Shown here: positions 26,171 to 59,689 of the stretch, one piece after another
Layout: each line of letters opens with the position of its first letter
Position numbering within the stretch: position 1 is the first letter of the stretch
Source of the DNA: Diphasiastrum complanatum
Lineage: Eukaryota > Streptophyta > Lycopodiopsida > Lycopodiales > Lycopodiaceae
Direction: 5' to 3'
DNA: 64,000 nt
Assembly (NCBI GenBank): GCA_029204225.1
Contig: CM055096.1
Span: forward strand, 57,487,600-57,551,599
Position numbers and translations under genes: made by a program
Notes under the pieces: model-generated
The model's input: only the letters and a program-made list of their open reading frames with translations
Databases searched by the model: none
Told to the model about the DNA's origin: nothing

Positions 26171-26891
26171 ATGCTTTCAAAGAGATCATTTACAGTGTCA
26201 CCCTTTTATCAACAAAGCAACACTATAAACAAATTTTTGGAATTCCAAAACAAAAAATATCCTCCAAGGAGTCAATATATCCCCCCAGCAATGTAGAAGC
26301 TATTGGAGGACATGACATTAGTAGAAGAAACATTGTTGAATTCGATGATTATGATCTGGTAAGTTGGTATTATACTGTTTTTGATGTTGTACTATTTTTT
26401 TTCAATCAATAGTTTATGTTTGAGATTGTATTGATATTTTTCATTCTAAATATACTATCTTTACTCATTTACAAGATGCTATTGAACTAGATTCCTTTGG
26501 TATGAGACATAGAGGCCTTCGAGGTGTATTAGCTGAGAGAAATGATGCATCTCTATCTCATTATTTGAAAAAATTTGAAAATAATAAGATTAATATATAT
26601 CATGGATCTTTTAATCCATATGTTGCCACTATCATTATGGCTATTAAGGCATTATATATTAGTTTAGGAGGCCATCCTTACTCTAGAGGAACATACAAAA
26701 TAGTTTTTATTAAGAGGGATCTGGCTATTAAAATATTGGATTATATCCCCAATGATACTACAAAAAGATCATCTGCAATGGCCCTTTATTCGAGTTATAT
26801 AGATATGAGCAGAATAAAAAATTTAGAATTTTTAGATCCATATGACAATACCATCCGCCTGAATCTTGGAAAGGATGATGATGAAAATTAA
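26171..26891 (+). pseudogene. Companion ORF of the unassigned element (ORF2, copy B)
   Basis: Two plus-strand pieces are visible. About 26171-26360 reads MLSKRSFTVSPFYQQSNT and RRNIVEFDDYDL, then GTAAGT, with one in-frame TAG. 26502-26891 encodes GMRHRGLRGVLAER, the conserved IIMAIKALYISLGGHPYSRG, KIVFIKRDLAIKIL and an MALYSSYID end. The second piece is homologous to the minus-strand domain at 4387-4109. The stop at 26891 lies about 30 bp from the convergent transposase-like relic. The upstream part may be cut off by the Copia sequence ending near 26150. The function is unknown. Confidence 0.55.
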
Positions 26892-26920
26892 ACAATTTTC
26901 TGTACTAGATTATTGTAATA

Positions 26921-27480
26921 TTACAAGGATTTCTCTTTTCTTATGAATTTGAATGCCTTATAAAATATCATAACATTTGGCGAGCTTTTAGCTTTATATC
27001 TAAATTGTGCTCTTCTATAAAACCATTGAAAAAGTTGAATTACATATTTATTTTTTGAATTATATCCACCATGATTTGTATCTCGATAAAACGCTCTGAC
27101 TTGCCAATGCAATTTTTTCATTCCTTGAAATGACCAGATACTTAAGCTCTCATACCCTCTTGCAAAATATGTGGCATGGTGTAAAAAGATGTGCTACAAA
27201 TATTTGCTGATATCAATTAGTATTGCACAACCGGTACTTGGATCTTCAAGATAAATTGTTCCATCTACTCACAAATCTATATGTTTATGATTCTTTTTTC
27301 TCAAATCTTTAATCAGAAAAGCAGTATTTTTTTCTACAACTTTTAAATTTTTCTTTAAAAATGGACAACATTTCATAGGAAGTGCAACATGCAAATGAAA
27401 CTTTTCCATTATTGAAAATTATAATATCTCAAAAAATTGATCATCAATACCTCAGACTTTGTATTGGCTATGTCGAACTC
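26921..27480 (-). pseudogene. Transposase-like C-terminal relic, copy B
   Basis: The minus-strand frame 27121-26921 is intact. It encodes MKKLHWQVRAFYRDTNHGGY, then QLFQWFYRRAQ and a basic end, matching the GMEKSHWQAR...QLFQRFYYR block near 3842-3950 on the plus strand. Upstream frames (27480-27122) read VEKNTAFLIKDLRKKN and DGTIYLEDP with stops between. It is convergent with the ORF ending at 26891, as in copy A. Confidence 0.6.
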
Positions 27481-27489
27481 ATAATCCTC

Positions 27490-28907
27490 CCACCTCATAT
27501 TTTACTTTGAGCATACAAAGATTTGAGCTCATAGTGCTACCGCTACATATGTTGCAAAGAGCATACCAAGATTTCAAGTTGGCTGAAACATGCAAAAAAT
27601 TTCGACTTTCGTTATTACAAGCATGCTTAACTAATTAATGCCTGAAATTAGAGCTAGTTTTAACCACACGAGTTAAAATGTGAACATTACCGAAAACTCG
27701 AAAAACGACAACCAAATGGTACCGAAGTTCATTCTCTCTCTACGTAACCTCTTTCTAAAGTCAAGCTTCTTAAAAGGCCCATTTTGAACCCATATTACTC
27801 CTAATGTCCGAGCTCTTTTGAGAGAGTGATCAATCAACTACTAGATAACAAAAATCTACTACTCACCGATTTGATTCATTTAAAGGCCAGATTTTTATAA
27901 CACATTTTTTTGAACATGTGATGGCCTCTATTTTAAAGCAATAACTTCAAGTACTATGAAGCACATCAAATTTATTGACAAAAGGAACCCACAGTGGAGG
28001 GATGAACAAAGATTTTATTAACAAATTATACTCCTGTTTTGAAAATGAACAAAATAGCTTTGAAAAAGAAACATATTCGATAGTTGCTTTATGTTCAGTC
28101 AAATCAATAGCTGTCTATACGGCCCTAGGAAGTCATCTGTATACAGGTATCACATCTTATAATTTGAACATGTGCATTATCAATAAATTCCAAGCAAATT
28201 TAAAAATCTCTTGGCTTTATTAAGTTGATGCAAAGATCCACAAACAAGGTAAAAGTGCCACATCTATATAAGTAATCAAAAAGGATAAACAACTTTTGCA
28301 AGTAACCTGCCTTAATGATTTTAATAATCTTTTTACTAATCTTTATGATTTTACTAATCTTTAGACACAAGCATCATATGACAAGGCTGTATCCAAGAAC
28401 ACAACATGTCTTGTAATTCAAAAGTATTGAGACCTTTCATGCAAATCCATGTGAGAAATGTATATTTTTTTCACCTAACCATTTGCCAAAGAGCAAAACA
28501 TCTGAGTTATACCAGGTCAAGGTTATAGAATGAAAACATCAAGACTTGACTCTAGACCTCCAATACACTAGCCTGTCCTCTTCAGACTGTGTAGGCATGT
28601 CTCTTTTAAATGCTCTCTGAAAGCACAACCTCGTGGACTAAATCAAGTTGTCAAATCTGTTGTAGCACACCCACTCTGATACATAAGTGTTGCCAAGTAA
28701 TAGAAAGCAAAGCCATATATGAATTTGCAAAGGCTTTACTAAAAGCCTTACTATTACAAATTACAGACTTTATCTACAAATGTGAGCGAGGGCCAGGGCA
28801 ATTTGCTTCAAAAGAATGATGATGAATCTTCAGATAGCTGCTTAATAAACATGATCTAGACTTCCCAAAGCGGATTACAGCATAATGAGCCTGACTTCCT
28901 CAGTATA
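27490..28907. other. Downstream flank of the ORP gene
   Basis: AT-rich sequence with no supported gene. The part nearest 28907 should hold the 3' UTR of the ORP gene. No canonical polyadenylation signal was identified. Confidence 0.5.
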
Positions 28908-50324
<21,417 letters not shown>

Positions 50325-50720
50325 GGCTGCAATGTTACTGCCTCCTTTCTTCTGCCACACAGCTGATACACCACTTCACAAGGCGGCTTCAACTTTACGG
50401 ATCTGCCAGCAGCAGCGTCGCCGCCTGTTGCCTGATTGAGGCTGCACAAGCTTCAACTCTACTCAACTTAAATTTTGATCACTGACAGCAGAAGCTGTGT
50501 ATACAATGCAACCAGAAGCTGTGTATCTTCCGCTCTCGCGTTGTGTGTGCGAGCGCAGACACCGATCGATCGATCGATCTCAAGCATCGACGCAGTAGGC
50601 TTTTTAGGAACACAAAAGAGAGAGAGAGAGAGAAAGGGGGGAGAGAATGGCATGTGCTGTCCAAAACTTGAAAAGGATGACACGAAAATCTCTCTCTCTC
50701 TCATTCATTTAAAATTGGGT
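50325..50720 (-). promoter_or_regulatory. 5' UTR/promoter region of the ORP3-like gene
   Basis: Upstream on the minus strand the region has pyrimidine patches: CT runs where the plus strand reads GAGAGAGA at 50615-50632. It also has a GATCGATCGATCGATC run at 50564-50579. CT-rich leaders are common in plant genes. No clear TATA box was identified. Confidence 0.4.
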
Positions 50721-50931
50721 CAAAAGGGTTTTCTAAAGATTTCTCGAACCAAAATAGAATGTATGGCAAATAAAACTATTGCCCATAAAATTTAGGTGCT
50801 CGGTAAAATGCAGCAAATAATCACCACTGAGAGGCAAATTTTAAAGTACTCAGGCACGGCGTGCGAGCGGTGCATCAAAATTATATTCAGACTGCCAACC
50901 GATGGCCGATCCGATGAGCAATTGGAGTAGT

Positions 50932-51017
50932 TGTTGGATTTCAATGCTCAAGACCAAATCCATCGAGTAATGAGCATTCTGAAAAATTTAGTCGAAGTGG
51001 AGTCGACTTCGAAGTTG

Positions 51018-51049
<32 letters not shown>

Positions 51050-51794
51050 CTTATCGACTTCAATTTCATCATGCATATATGTATATAATCAATGTTAAAC
51101 TCCATTGAAGCTCCTAACACATCGAATTGCCCAAAGTACTCGACACATCGAAGTGCCCAACATATCGACTTCCTCATTAGGAAAATAATCTATCCATGAA
51201 CTGTCAGACGACTTCAAGTACATCTCTGACAGTCCACCCAACTTGTACAAATATTGACAGTTGGAAAGGACGGCCATCTAATGCATAACGGCCATAGTAA
51301 ATTAAGTAGATAGATTTTGTGCTTCCTAATGCACTGAGCACTGACATGCAATCATCAATGTATAGCGTCAGCAGATCTAACATGCTTAGTAGGTTGGATT
51401 CTAGTTAAGTAACTAAGTTGCTAAGTAATAGTAACAGAGATCAATGATCATTAGAAGTTGTAGTAATTTTTGCGCCAACTCTCTCGCGCTGCTTCATAAT
51501 CTTGTACTCATCCTTCATTCAATCAGAGTGCAAGCTTTTGTTCACACTACTACTTCGTTCTATTGCGCATAGCTATCATTTTATTCATCTTGTTTTGCAA
51601 GTAACTGTTGTACTTTTGATCCACGCACCATCCGTTTCTCCACTTCCGTTGTTATACTACCCTTATCGATCTGATATCAAAGCATCTGTTTCTACCAGAG
51701 CTCCTCTGATCCGATATCAGTCGATCAGTTCTTGATCACTAAGTTTACGACATGATATCAAAGCTCATTTCTGATAGCATTTAGTTTTCCGACA
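50932..51794 (+). mobile_element. Probable Copia 5' LTR
   Basis: Starts TGTTGGATTTC and ends GACA directly before TGGTATCAAAGTGGG, a slightly diverged initiator-tRNA primer site. A similar CATGATATCAAAGC occurs 42 bp earlier, so this end is duplicated. The gag ATG is at 51942. It includes four CGAAGTC heptamers at 51020-51047. Confidence 0.45.
51020..51047. repeat. (CGAAGTC)4 heptamer repeat
   Basis: Four perfect copies in tandem, with further variants on each side, including GAAGTGGAGTCGACTTCGAAG just before it. Confidence 0.9.
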
Positions 51795-51941
51795 TGGTAT
51801 CAAAGTGGGTGGTTCAGTAATCTACACTTTTATTGCAGGCTATCAGTCTTGTTACTACCAAGACATCATCTCAGCAAGTGCGCAACCAACAGTATTCTCA
51901 ACGTCGTTGTTTTTACCAATGATCTCGTTCATTAAACCAGA

Positions 51942-54799
51942 ATGGATCCATCTTCTAGTTCATCTTTGATTGAAAAACTCAACGGAGTGGACTACCATCT
52001 GTGGAAGTTCAAGATAAAAGTAGTTCTACTTGCCAAAGAACTGTGGGACATCATTGATGGCACTGAGGTCAAACCAAAGATTGATGTAGCCAACGTCACC
52101 AAATGGAGACAGAGGGATGGCATGGCATTTGCCTTGATCACTCTCAAAATCAAAGACTCTCATATCAGCCACATTTGTGCTACTCAGACCGCTAAGGATG
52201 CATGGGACATCCTAGCAACTCTCTACGACATCAGAGATGTTACTTCCAAACTACATTTGAGGAAGAAATTCTTCACTCTCGGAATGTTTGAGGTAGATAG
52301 TGTTTCGAGCCATCTCGGCACTTTCAAAAACCTTATGGAACAGATGAGTACTGCAACTAGATCAGTCATTGAAGATTCAAATGCAATAATGACTCATAAA
52401 GTCTCCATGATGCCTATGAAACTTGGGTTATGGCTATTTCAACCCAACAGCATCTCACTCTATCAAGAGTAATCTCGATGCTACTACAAGAGGAGGTCAT
52501 AAGGAATACTTCCTCCTCAAGCTCATGATCGGATCCACAAGCTCTATACACAAAGAAAAATCAGAAGTTTAGATGCAAGAGATCTACAAAGTCAAACTAC
52601 ACTGAAAAGAAAAGCAATATGCAGCAGCCTATATCAAACACACCATCAACTTCAGGATCTTCATCATTCTAGCCAATGTAGAAACTATTCTGCAAATATT
52701 GTAAGAGGACTGGCCATCTCATCAAGGACTGCCAGACTTTGAAGTACAACAACGAGAAGAAGAACCAGTTCCAACAACAAGCCAATGCTGCTACAACCAA
52801 TCACTCGATTCAGGAACAAGAGGAAGATGAAGCAGCCTTCATGACCAAGATTGGAGAACAACAAGATATCGACTCCTGGTATTTGGACTTCGGAGCAACT
52901 CAACACATGACTCGCCATCGAGACTGGTTACATGACTACAAGCCATTCACCCATTCAAGAGTTGTGCAACTCTGAGACAACTCATCTCATACTATCGAAG
53001 GTGAAGGAACAGTCAAAGTCAAATCTCGTATAGGTGATGTAAAGTTGTTGTCCACAACATTCTTCATGTTCCTAACCTTACCAAAAATTTGCTTTCGATA
53101 AGCAAAATCACTGATTTTGGTCGGAGGGTTGAATTTGATACAGAAGGCCATACTCGACAAGTCTAGGAAAGTTTTAGCTTCGGTAGACGATGTGGCTATC
53201 TTTACAAGCTTAGTCACTGCTATTTGACAAACAACCAAGTTCTTCATACATCGACTGATATGCTTTGGCATTTTAGATTAGGCCATCTTAATTTCAATAG
53301 TATTCAGAAAATGTCAACTTTGAATCTAGTGCAAAATTTTCCTTCTGTTAGGAAACCAACTTCTCCATGTGAAAGCTGTATTATCAACAAGCATGCTAGA
53401 AGTCCTTTTATTTTTGATTCAATTCATACTTCCAAAGGTTTGCTTAATCTTGTACATAGCAACATTTGTGGCCCAATGCAGACTGTTTCGACAGGAGGAG
53501 CTATTTATTTTCTAATTTTTATTGATGATTTCTCTCGACAAACAATCACCTATTTCTTGAAGAACAAATCCTAAGCTTTCAAGTTCTTCAAACAGTTCAA
53601 GGCGTTTGTTGAAAATGAGACCCAGAGAAAGATCAAGGCTTTGCATACTGATGGAGGGGGAAAATTCATCTCCAAGGAATTCAAGGACTTCTGCAAGGCC
53701 AACGGAATACATCAGCAATACACAACCAGCTACTCACCTCAGTCCAATGGTATAGTTGAGAGGAAGAATCGAACACTCGTCGAAAGTGCCAAGAGCATGA
53801 TGGCCCATGCCTCTCTTTCAAAAGAAATTTGGGCAGAAGTTGTTACTACAGCTGCCTATCTGCAGAATCGATCCAATCACTCAAGCATATTCGAGTGTTT
53901 GGATGTATTGCTTACTCTCAGATCCTCGAAGATCTAAGAAAGAAGCTGGACGACACCAGTAGAAAGTCGATTTTCATCGGCTATTTCGCAAATCACAAGG
54001 CATACAAGCTCTACAACCTGGACACTCAAAAATCGTTCAGCAATACAGACGTTCACCAGTACAGACGTCATTTTTGTGGAAGACCAATTATTCGACCACA
54101 AGGGAAAGCTCCATCGACTTTTAATCCCAGAGTTGACAACTTCGAACTCAGGACTAATCATAAGCTCGATACTGACTCCTCTGACAATGAGTCAGACCCT
54201 CGACAAGTTGAATTGCATTAGAGGATCTAAGTTCAAGGATCAAACTGGTCCAGGCAGCCTCCATCCCGATTTATGGATGACCCGGCTTACTACTTTGTGC
54301 AGGAACTAACCATTGTTTCAGAGGCAATGTCGACTCCAGATGCCAATCAATGGAAAGCTACAATGGACACTGAATTCAATTCTCTTATCAAGAATCAAAC
54401 ATGGACTGTACTTGAGCTGCCACAAAGGATCGAAATCTGATTCCATACAAATGGATATTCAAAGCAAAGTATGATGTTGAAGGAAGATTAAATCGATACA
54501 AGGCCAGGCTTGTCGCCAAAGGCTTCTCCCAGATTCCATATCTGAATTCTGCGGAGATCTTCAGTCCTGTCATCAAGCATACTTTGATTCGACTTCTACT
54601 CTCCTATGCAGCAGTCGATCTTGAAGTCCACCAAATGGATGTCCAGACTACCTTCCTCAACGGGACTATCGAAGAGGAAATCTATATGTCGCAACCAAAG
54701 GGATACGAGCTCAAGGGTAAGAAGCACCTAGTGTGCAAAATTCACAAGGCTCTCTATGGTCTGAAACAATCACCAAGAGCCTGGTTTCAGAAGATTAAT
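51942..54799 (+). mobile_element. Copia element, gag to RT, truncated by CACTA
   Basis: Gag (51942-52472) has LNGVDYHLWKFKIKVVLL and AKDAWDILATLYD. The CCHC knuckle CKYCKRTGHLIKDC is near 52692 and the protease site WYLDFGATQHMT near 52880 (DFGA in place of DSGA). Integrase shows LWHFRLGHLNFNSIQKM, the CxxC pair, HTDGGGKF and SYSPQSNGIVERKN (53260-53770). The RT has YKWIFKAKYDVEGRLNRYKA, MDVQTTFLNG and ALYGLKQSPRAWFQKI (54440-54795). Stops and frameshifts separate the parts. At 54800 the frame is broken by a CACTA terminus, so the YVDD region, RNase H and 3' LTR are missing. Confidence 0.88.
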
Positions 54800-54883
54800 C
54801 ACTACTACAAAATGATTATAGCGACAAAAGTTTGCCACGTTTATTTAGTAAAAAATAAACGTCACTCCGCGATTATTGTAGTG
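54800..54883. repeat. Foldback at the CACTA left terminus
   Basis: CACTACTACAAAATGATTA at 54800 is inverted against CGATTATTGTAGTG ending at 54883. The 84-bp segment looks like a miniature element with both ends, also containing TTTATTTAGTAAAAAATAAA. Confidence 0.6.
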
Positions 54884-55198
54884 ATAGATAGATCATTTGC
54901 TAATTGTCACAAATAAACGGCGCTTTGCGATAGCATGATCATCGCTTTGCGACATAACATATTTGACGCTCGACAACATTCCAGTTTGCGACGAATTAGT
55001 GTCACTTTTCTGACGTCTAGCGACTAATAAATACTGACTGTCACCGCGCGACGTTTGGCACTAAAAAGATTTTATGAAAAAATGATGCCTGAGCGAGATT
55101 GCTTCCACATATATTACAAGCATGGTATCCGGAAGTAGAAGAAGCGCTACACTCACCCAATCCAGGATAATCATGCATCGTCCACATCAAAATACCTT

Positions 55199-56360
55199 TT
55201 AGTTTAAATTCTCAAGATCCGATAGGACGTGAAATGTCGTATACACGAATCCCTCTCCAAAAACTTTGCAGCTCCTCGACAATAGACATCCATGTTTTTT
55301 TACCTTGTAACGACCGGGAATGATGAGAGCAAGTAAAAGATGACCTTTTTTCATTGTCATCCATGGAGGTATGTTGTAATTCACAAGCATCACTGGCCAT
55401 GTTGTCCAAGTAGAAAATCGATGGCCATGAGGATTAATACCATCCATGGCCAACCCAAGTCTTAAATGTCTTGGCTCTGTACGAAATATCGGCCACTCTT
55501 CTTCAATGTGTTTTGCGGCCATACTATCACATGGTGTTCTCATGACACCATTAGTGGATCTACTCCGAGCATGCCAATCCATCAATTCGGCCAAGGACTC
55601 GCAACAGAACATGTTTTTGAAAAATGGTGCACAACCTTGGATGCAACTTTGGTTCCTTGCACATCTTGACGATATCGTGGAGATTCACACTTAGGGCAAC
55701 TTGTTTTTGATTCATATACACCCTTGTATAATATGCAATCATGCATGAATGCAATTGTAGTCCATTCGAAGCATCGCCGATATTTTTTTAACATCTTTCC
55801 TTGAATTTGGAATTGTATTGCCCTCATGTAATAGTGAACCTAACAACCTATGGCAAATGCCCAATAGTGTTACAAACTTTGTCAACTAGTTAGTATTAAA
55901 TAGAAACAAAAAATATTAAAGTTATATGAATAGTCACCTGAATAATCCATCAACACTTTGATTACTCCATTTGTACACAACTTGAAGATTTAGGATGAGC
56001 AAGCATGCTGACAGTCTAGAGACATTTGCCCCTTCATATAAAGGAGTTGTAGCTTCAGTTCTCATGTTTTCAACATTTTCTTGACTTGTGAAGTTAGCTT
56101 CTTGTCTATAATTGTGTTGTGCATCATTTCTATTGATTGAAGTGGTCTCATAAGGAGCATAGTACGAATGTATCAAATCTTGCATTATATCATCTTCTGC
56201 TTCAAACGAATGATTGTCTTCTTGGATTGGAATGTCGTTTCGTTGGCTCATCGTCGACAAAGATACTCCAATGATGCATGTTGCATTTTTCGAACCGTTT
56301 CCCTATGTCGTTTCGAAAACGCAGCTAGTCTAGGCCCTCCAAAATCATCTTCGTCTCCAT
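55199..56360 (-). pseudogene. CACTA TNP2-like transposase (Transposase_21) relic
   Basis: In minus-strand order: an N-terminal stretch at 56360-55934 with DDIMQDLIHSYY, TTPLYEGANVSRLSACLLIL and YKWSNQSVDGLF; then a CPKCESPRY zinc pair (about 55690); VVHHFSKTC; HIEEEWPIFRTEPRHLRLGL (55500); and AMDGINPHGHRFSTWTTWPV, NYNIPPWM and LALIIPGR (to 55300). LxxDGxNPxG and YNxPPWMxMK are hallmark TNP2 positions. The C-terminal half, including later catalytic residues, is missing. Frameshifts and stops make it a relic. It probably splices with upstream exons near 56.7-58.0 kb. Confidence 0.8.
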
Positions 56361-56549
56361 AATACTATAAACGTTAAAAACATCATGCAATATATAATAC
56401 ATGTTAATACATGAAAAATTCCACCATTTAATTACAACAAAAATTACACCATTTAATTACAACAAAAACTACACCATTTAATTACAAAAAGACATTGCAT
56501 AGCCAAAAACTTACATCATTTATTTACAAAATAGAGTTCATTACATTGT

Positions 56550-57240
56550 ATAATAGATGGCAATGGACGATTATAGTCATAGCTAATGAATAATTCATCT
56601 CCAGCTTGCAATGATTTACAAGCACAAACCATCACATAAGTACCTCTAACGAATCTAGTAAAACAATCTTCCATGCCATTGTTACGCTCTTAAAAAATAC
56701 AATTTGTTATACTAGAGAAAAGTAAGAACTATTAATATATCCTGCTATATTTCCAGGTTCGAATGGCCTTCCATCAATGTATGTATACTTATCCCACCAA
56801 CTCGCCTGCTCTTTTCTTTCTCTTGTGGAGCATGCATTTGAATGTAAACCATATATTTGCATCCTCCAATAATGTCTGCATAAAGCATGCCAATCACCCC
56901 AATTGTACTTAGGGCCTCCATACACCATGAGTGTGACATAACTACATGGAGGCACATCCACATGAGTGTGGATATACAAACTTAGGCCGGCGTCTGGAAA
57001 TCATAAGTTAGGCAAGAGTTGATAGGTTCGATTCCAGTATTGAAATGTATCACCTACTCTAGGAAAAGCAACTGACTCTGGCCAACATCCAGATCGTACA
57101 CGGTTGAACGGTTTTTGGATGGCAAATAGGTGTGGTGGGACAATACCTATGGTGTCGGGTATTTGGTGTAAAATAGTGGCACTCACATCATGAATACACA
57201 AAGTTTTAACCTTTTATTTAGTGCCCTAATCTGTCTCCGA
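56550..57240 (-). pseudogene. SET-like domain encoded in the CACTA region
   Basis: The minus frame 57200-56707, with one TGA near 57002, reads VAFPRVGDTFQYW, PDAGLSLYIHTHVDVPP, SYVTLMVYGG, KYTYIDGRPFEPGNIAGYIN and SS. A frame or splice change then gives NGMEDCFTRFVRGTYVMVCA and KSLQAGDELFISYDYNRP (56660-56550). The order GLxxYxxxxVPxxSYV, then GNIAGYINSS, then AGDELFISYDY follows the SET methyltransferase layout (usual G-x-G-LF, RFxNHSC and AGEEL-x-DY). HSC is replaced, and pre- and post-SET Cys motifs are not visible, so catalytic activity is doubtful. It lies upstream of TNP2 on the same strand and may have been captured or be fused. Confidence 0.6.
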
Positions 57241-57279
57241 TGATGTGTTCTATCTACAAGAGGGTGGCCTATAGTAACA

Positions 57280-58019
57280 ATGGAAACAGATTTAGAGGAG
57301 CTCTCAATGGGTGATTATATCACATTTTCAAATAATACCAAAGGAAAATCTTCAACAACATCAACATCATTTACTATGGCCGGACCTATGACCTCATCAA
57401 CATCGTCCACCAAATCTTCATCCAATGCTAATGATGATCCAAAATCTAGACAAAACTCTCATTCTTTTTAGCCATCCACTAGGTGATTCTGAAGGTGTGG
57501 ATGACAATCTATCAACAATTCTTGCATGCCACCTGGTACCTGGTAATATAGGCGGATCCACAAGAATTGTCTATGGTTGTACTTCGTTGTATGTAACATC
57601 AAGCACAATATTCTGATCAGAATCACGTTCACTTACTTGCAAATACAAACAACAAACAATAATCTTTTTTCAATAAGATAAATTACCATAAAACTTGCAA
57701 AACAAGAATGTTTGTAGCAAACTAGTGAATTGAGAAAACTACGACCATGACATGATCTTCAATCCCTTGAGCGTTTATAGGGTTTGAAGGACCCGCAAGC
57801 GTTTGATCAAGATTTGGTGGAGGCCAAAAATAAAAAATTATAATTTGAAAATAAAGTGAACTTAATCACCTGTTGGGCTTTGCGAGCCAATGCTAGACCT
57901 TTCTTGCGATCTAGATGAGGTGCCTCTGGTGGCCGACGTGGTCGATCATCTAACGAAACCATTCCTACATCCATGGCAAAAAATACATTACAAATGATAA
58001 AAACCATGATCATTAACAA
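57280..58019 (-). pseudogene. Exon-like pieces upstream of the SET-like domain
   Basis: An exon-like stretch from about 57975 reads MDVGMVSLDDRPRRPPEAPH and LDRKKGLALARKAQQ, then a GTGATT donor at about 57870. Another (about 57460-57300) is acidic: LDEDLVDDVDEVIGPA, VVEDFPLVLFENV. A CACTA TNPA-type or N-terminal TNP2 region is possible. I do not recognise the protein. Confidence 0.35.
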
Positions 58020-58504
58020 ACGACATCAAGCAACAACCCCAAAATTTATAAGTTGCAAGAAGTAAAGTTAATAGAAACATGTTTGTATAAGTAGACAATT
58101 CATAGCATAGTTAATTTTGGTAGTGAAAAACAAAGTATTTCGACAATATGCACTCCCAAAATTTGAACCTAAATTATCAAGCAATGGTATGAAGGGATTA
58201 TATTTTTTTCAACGGTAAGGACTTTAAGCTTCCAAAATAAAAAATTATCAGCCTAAATTATTGTCCATAAATCCAAGAATTGGTTTAAAAAAAACTTCAT
58301 AAGCATCACTAAATTATTGAAAAACATCGCTACATGTACATATCAACAAACGTCGCTATGTTTTTTAATTCTTAACATCTCCACAATGGACAAAAGCTTT
58401 CAACGACATTCATAACAAATGAATGTCAAACGTTTGTGCATGACAACTATCATACTCAACAACCACCAAGAGAGGTAGGATAGTAAACATCACTAGAAAA
58501 ATTT

Positions 58505-58620
58505 ATTCAAGAAAATTATGTGGTCAAGCATAGCTTGAGCAGCTTGTATTCTTTTTCTTTGAACCTTTAGATCTTCCTTCATGGAAGGCAAATCTCTACC
58601 AGGAGAATTGGATGATTGAG
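58505..58620. repeat. Duplicated exon fragment, copy 1
   Basis: This segment, with the blocks AAGAAAATTATGTGGTCAAG and GCTTGTATTCTTTTT, recurs at 59540-59700. The second copy lies at the end of a coiled-coil ORF, so it is duplicated coding sequence flanking the minisatellite. Confidence 0.75.
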
Positions 58621-58629
58621 ATTTGAACG

Positions 58630-59290
58630 ACTTCTATTAATCTATCATTACGTGACAGGAAAGTCAGCATTATGAGATTAGTAAAACAAATCTATTATGT
58701 GACAGGACAATCAGCATGATCAAGAAAGCAAATCTATCATTATGTGACAGGACAATCAGTATAATGAGATCAATAAAACAAATCTATTATGTGACAAGAC
58801 AATCAACATGATCAGGAAAGCAAATCTATCATTATGTGATAGGACAATCAACATGATGAGATCAGTAAAACAATTCTATTATGTGTAGAACAATGAGCAT
58901 TATCAGGAAAGCAAATCTATCATTACGTGATAAGACAATCAGCATGATGAGATCAATAAAACAATTCTATTATGTGACAGGACAATCAGCATAATCAGGA
59001 AAGCAAATTGATCATTATGTGACAGGACAATCAACATGATCAGTAAAATTCTATTCTATGATAGAAAAATCGGCAAGATCAGGAAAGCAAATCTATCATT
59101 ACGTGACATGTTAATCAGCATGATGAGATCAATAAAACAGATATATTATGTGACAAGACAATAATCACGATTAGAAAAGCAAATCGATCATTATGTGACA
59201 AGACAATCAGCATGATCAGATCAGTAAAACAATTCTATGTGATAGAAAAATTGGCAAAATCGGAAAAGCAAATCTATTGTGACAGTTCGA
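58630..59290. repeat. Minisatellite of alternating about 50-bp units
   Basis: About a dozen imperfect units of the type TATTATGTGACAGGACAATC plus AGCATGATCAGGAAAGCAAA alternate with AGCATGATGAGATCAATAAA versions. This gives a higher-order period near 105 bp. The array lies between the two exon-fragment copies. Confidence 0.85.
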
Positions 59291-59689
59291 TATCTGAGCT
59301 TTCATAGATTTGGCTCCATGTTTGAACTGCTCGCTAAGACATTACTAATTACTAATTACTGACAATTAATTACTTATTATTGCTAATCACTAATTACTTA
59401 CCGTTGTTAATTACTAATTATTCGTAATTAATCACTTACGATTAAGATTTAGAAGGTTGCAAGTCAAGAAAGTGAAAAATAATAGCAACCGTCCAGGCGC
59501 AGATAGAGATGATACGCCACCGGTTGAGATTCATTCCCAACAACCACCAAGAGAGGCATGATAGTAAACATCATTGAAAAAATTTATCCAAGAAAATTAT
59601 GTGGTCAAGCATAACTTGAGTAGCTTGTATTCTTTTTTTTTTGAACCTTTAGAATATCTACTAGGAGAGTTGGATGACCTAGAATTGAA

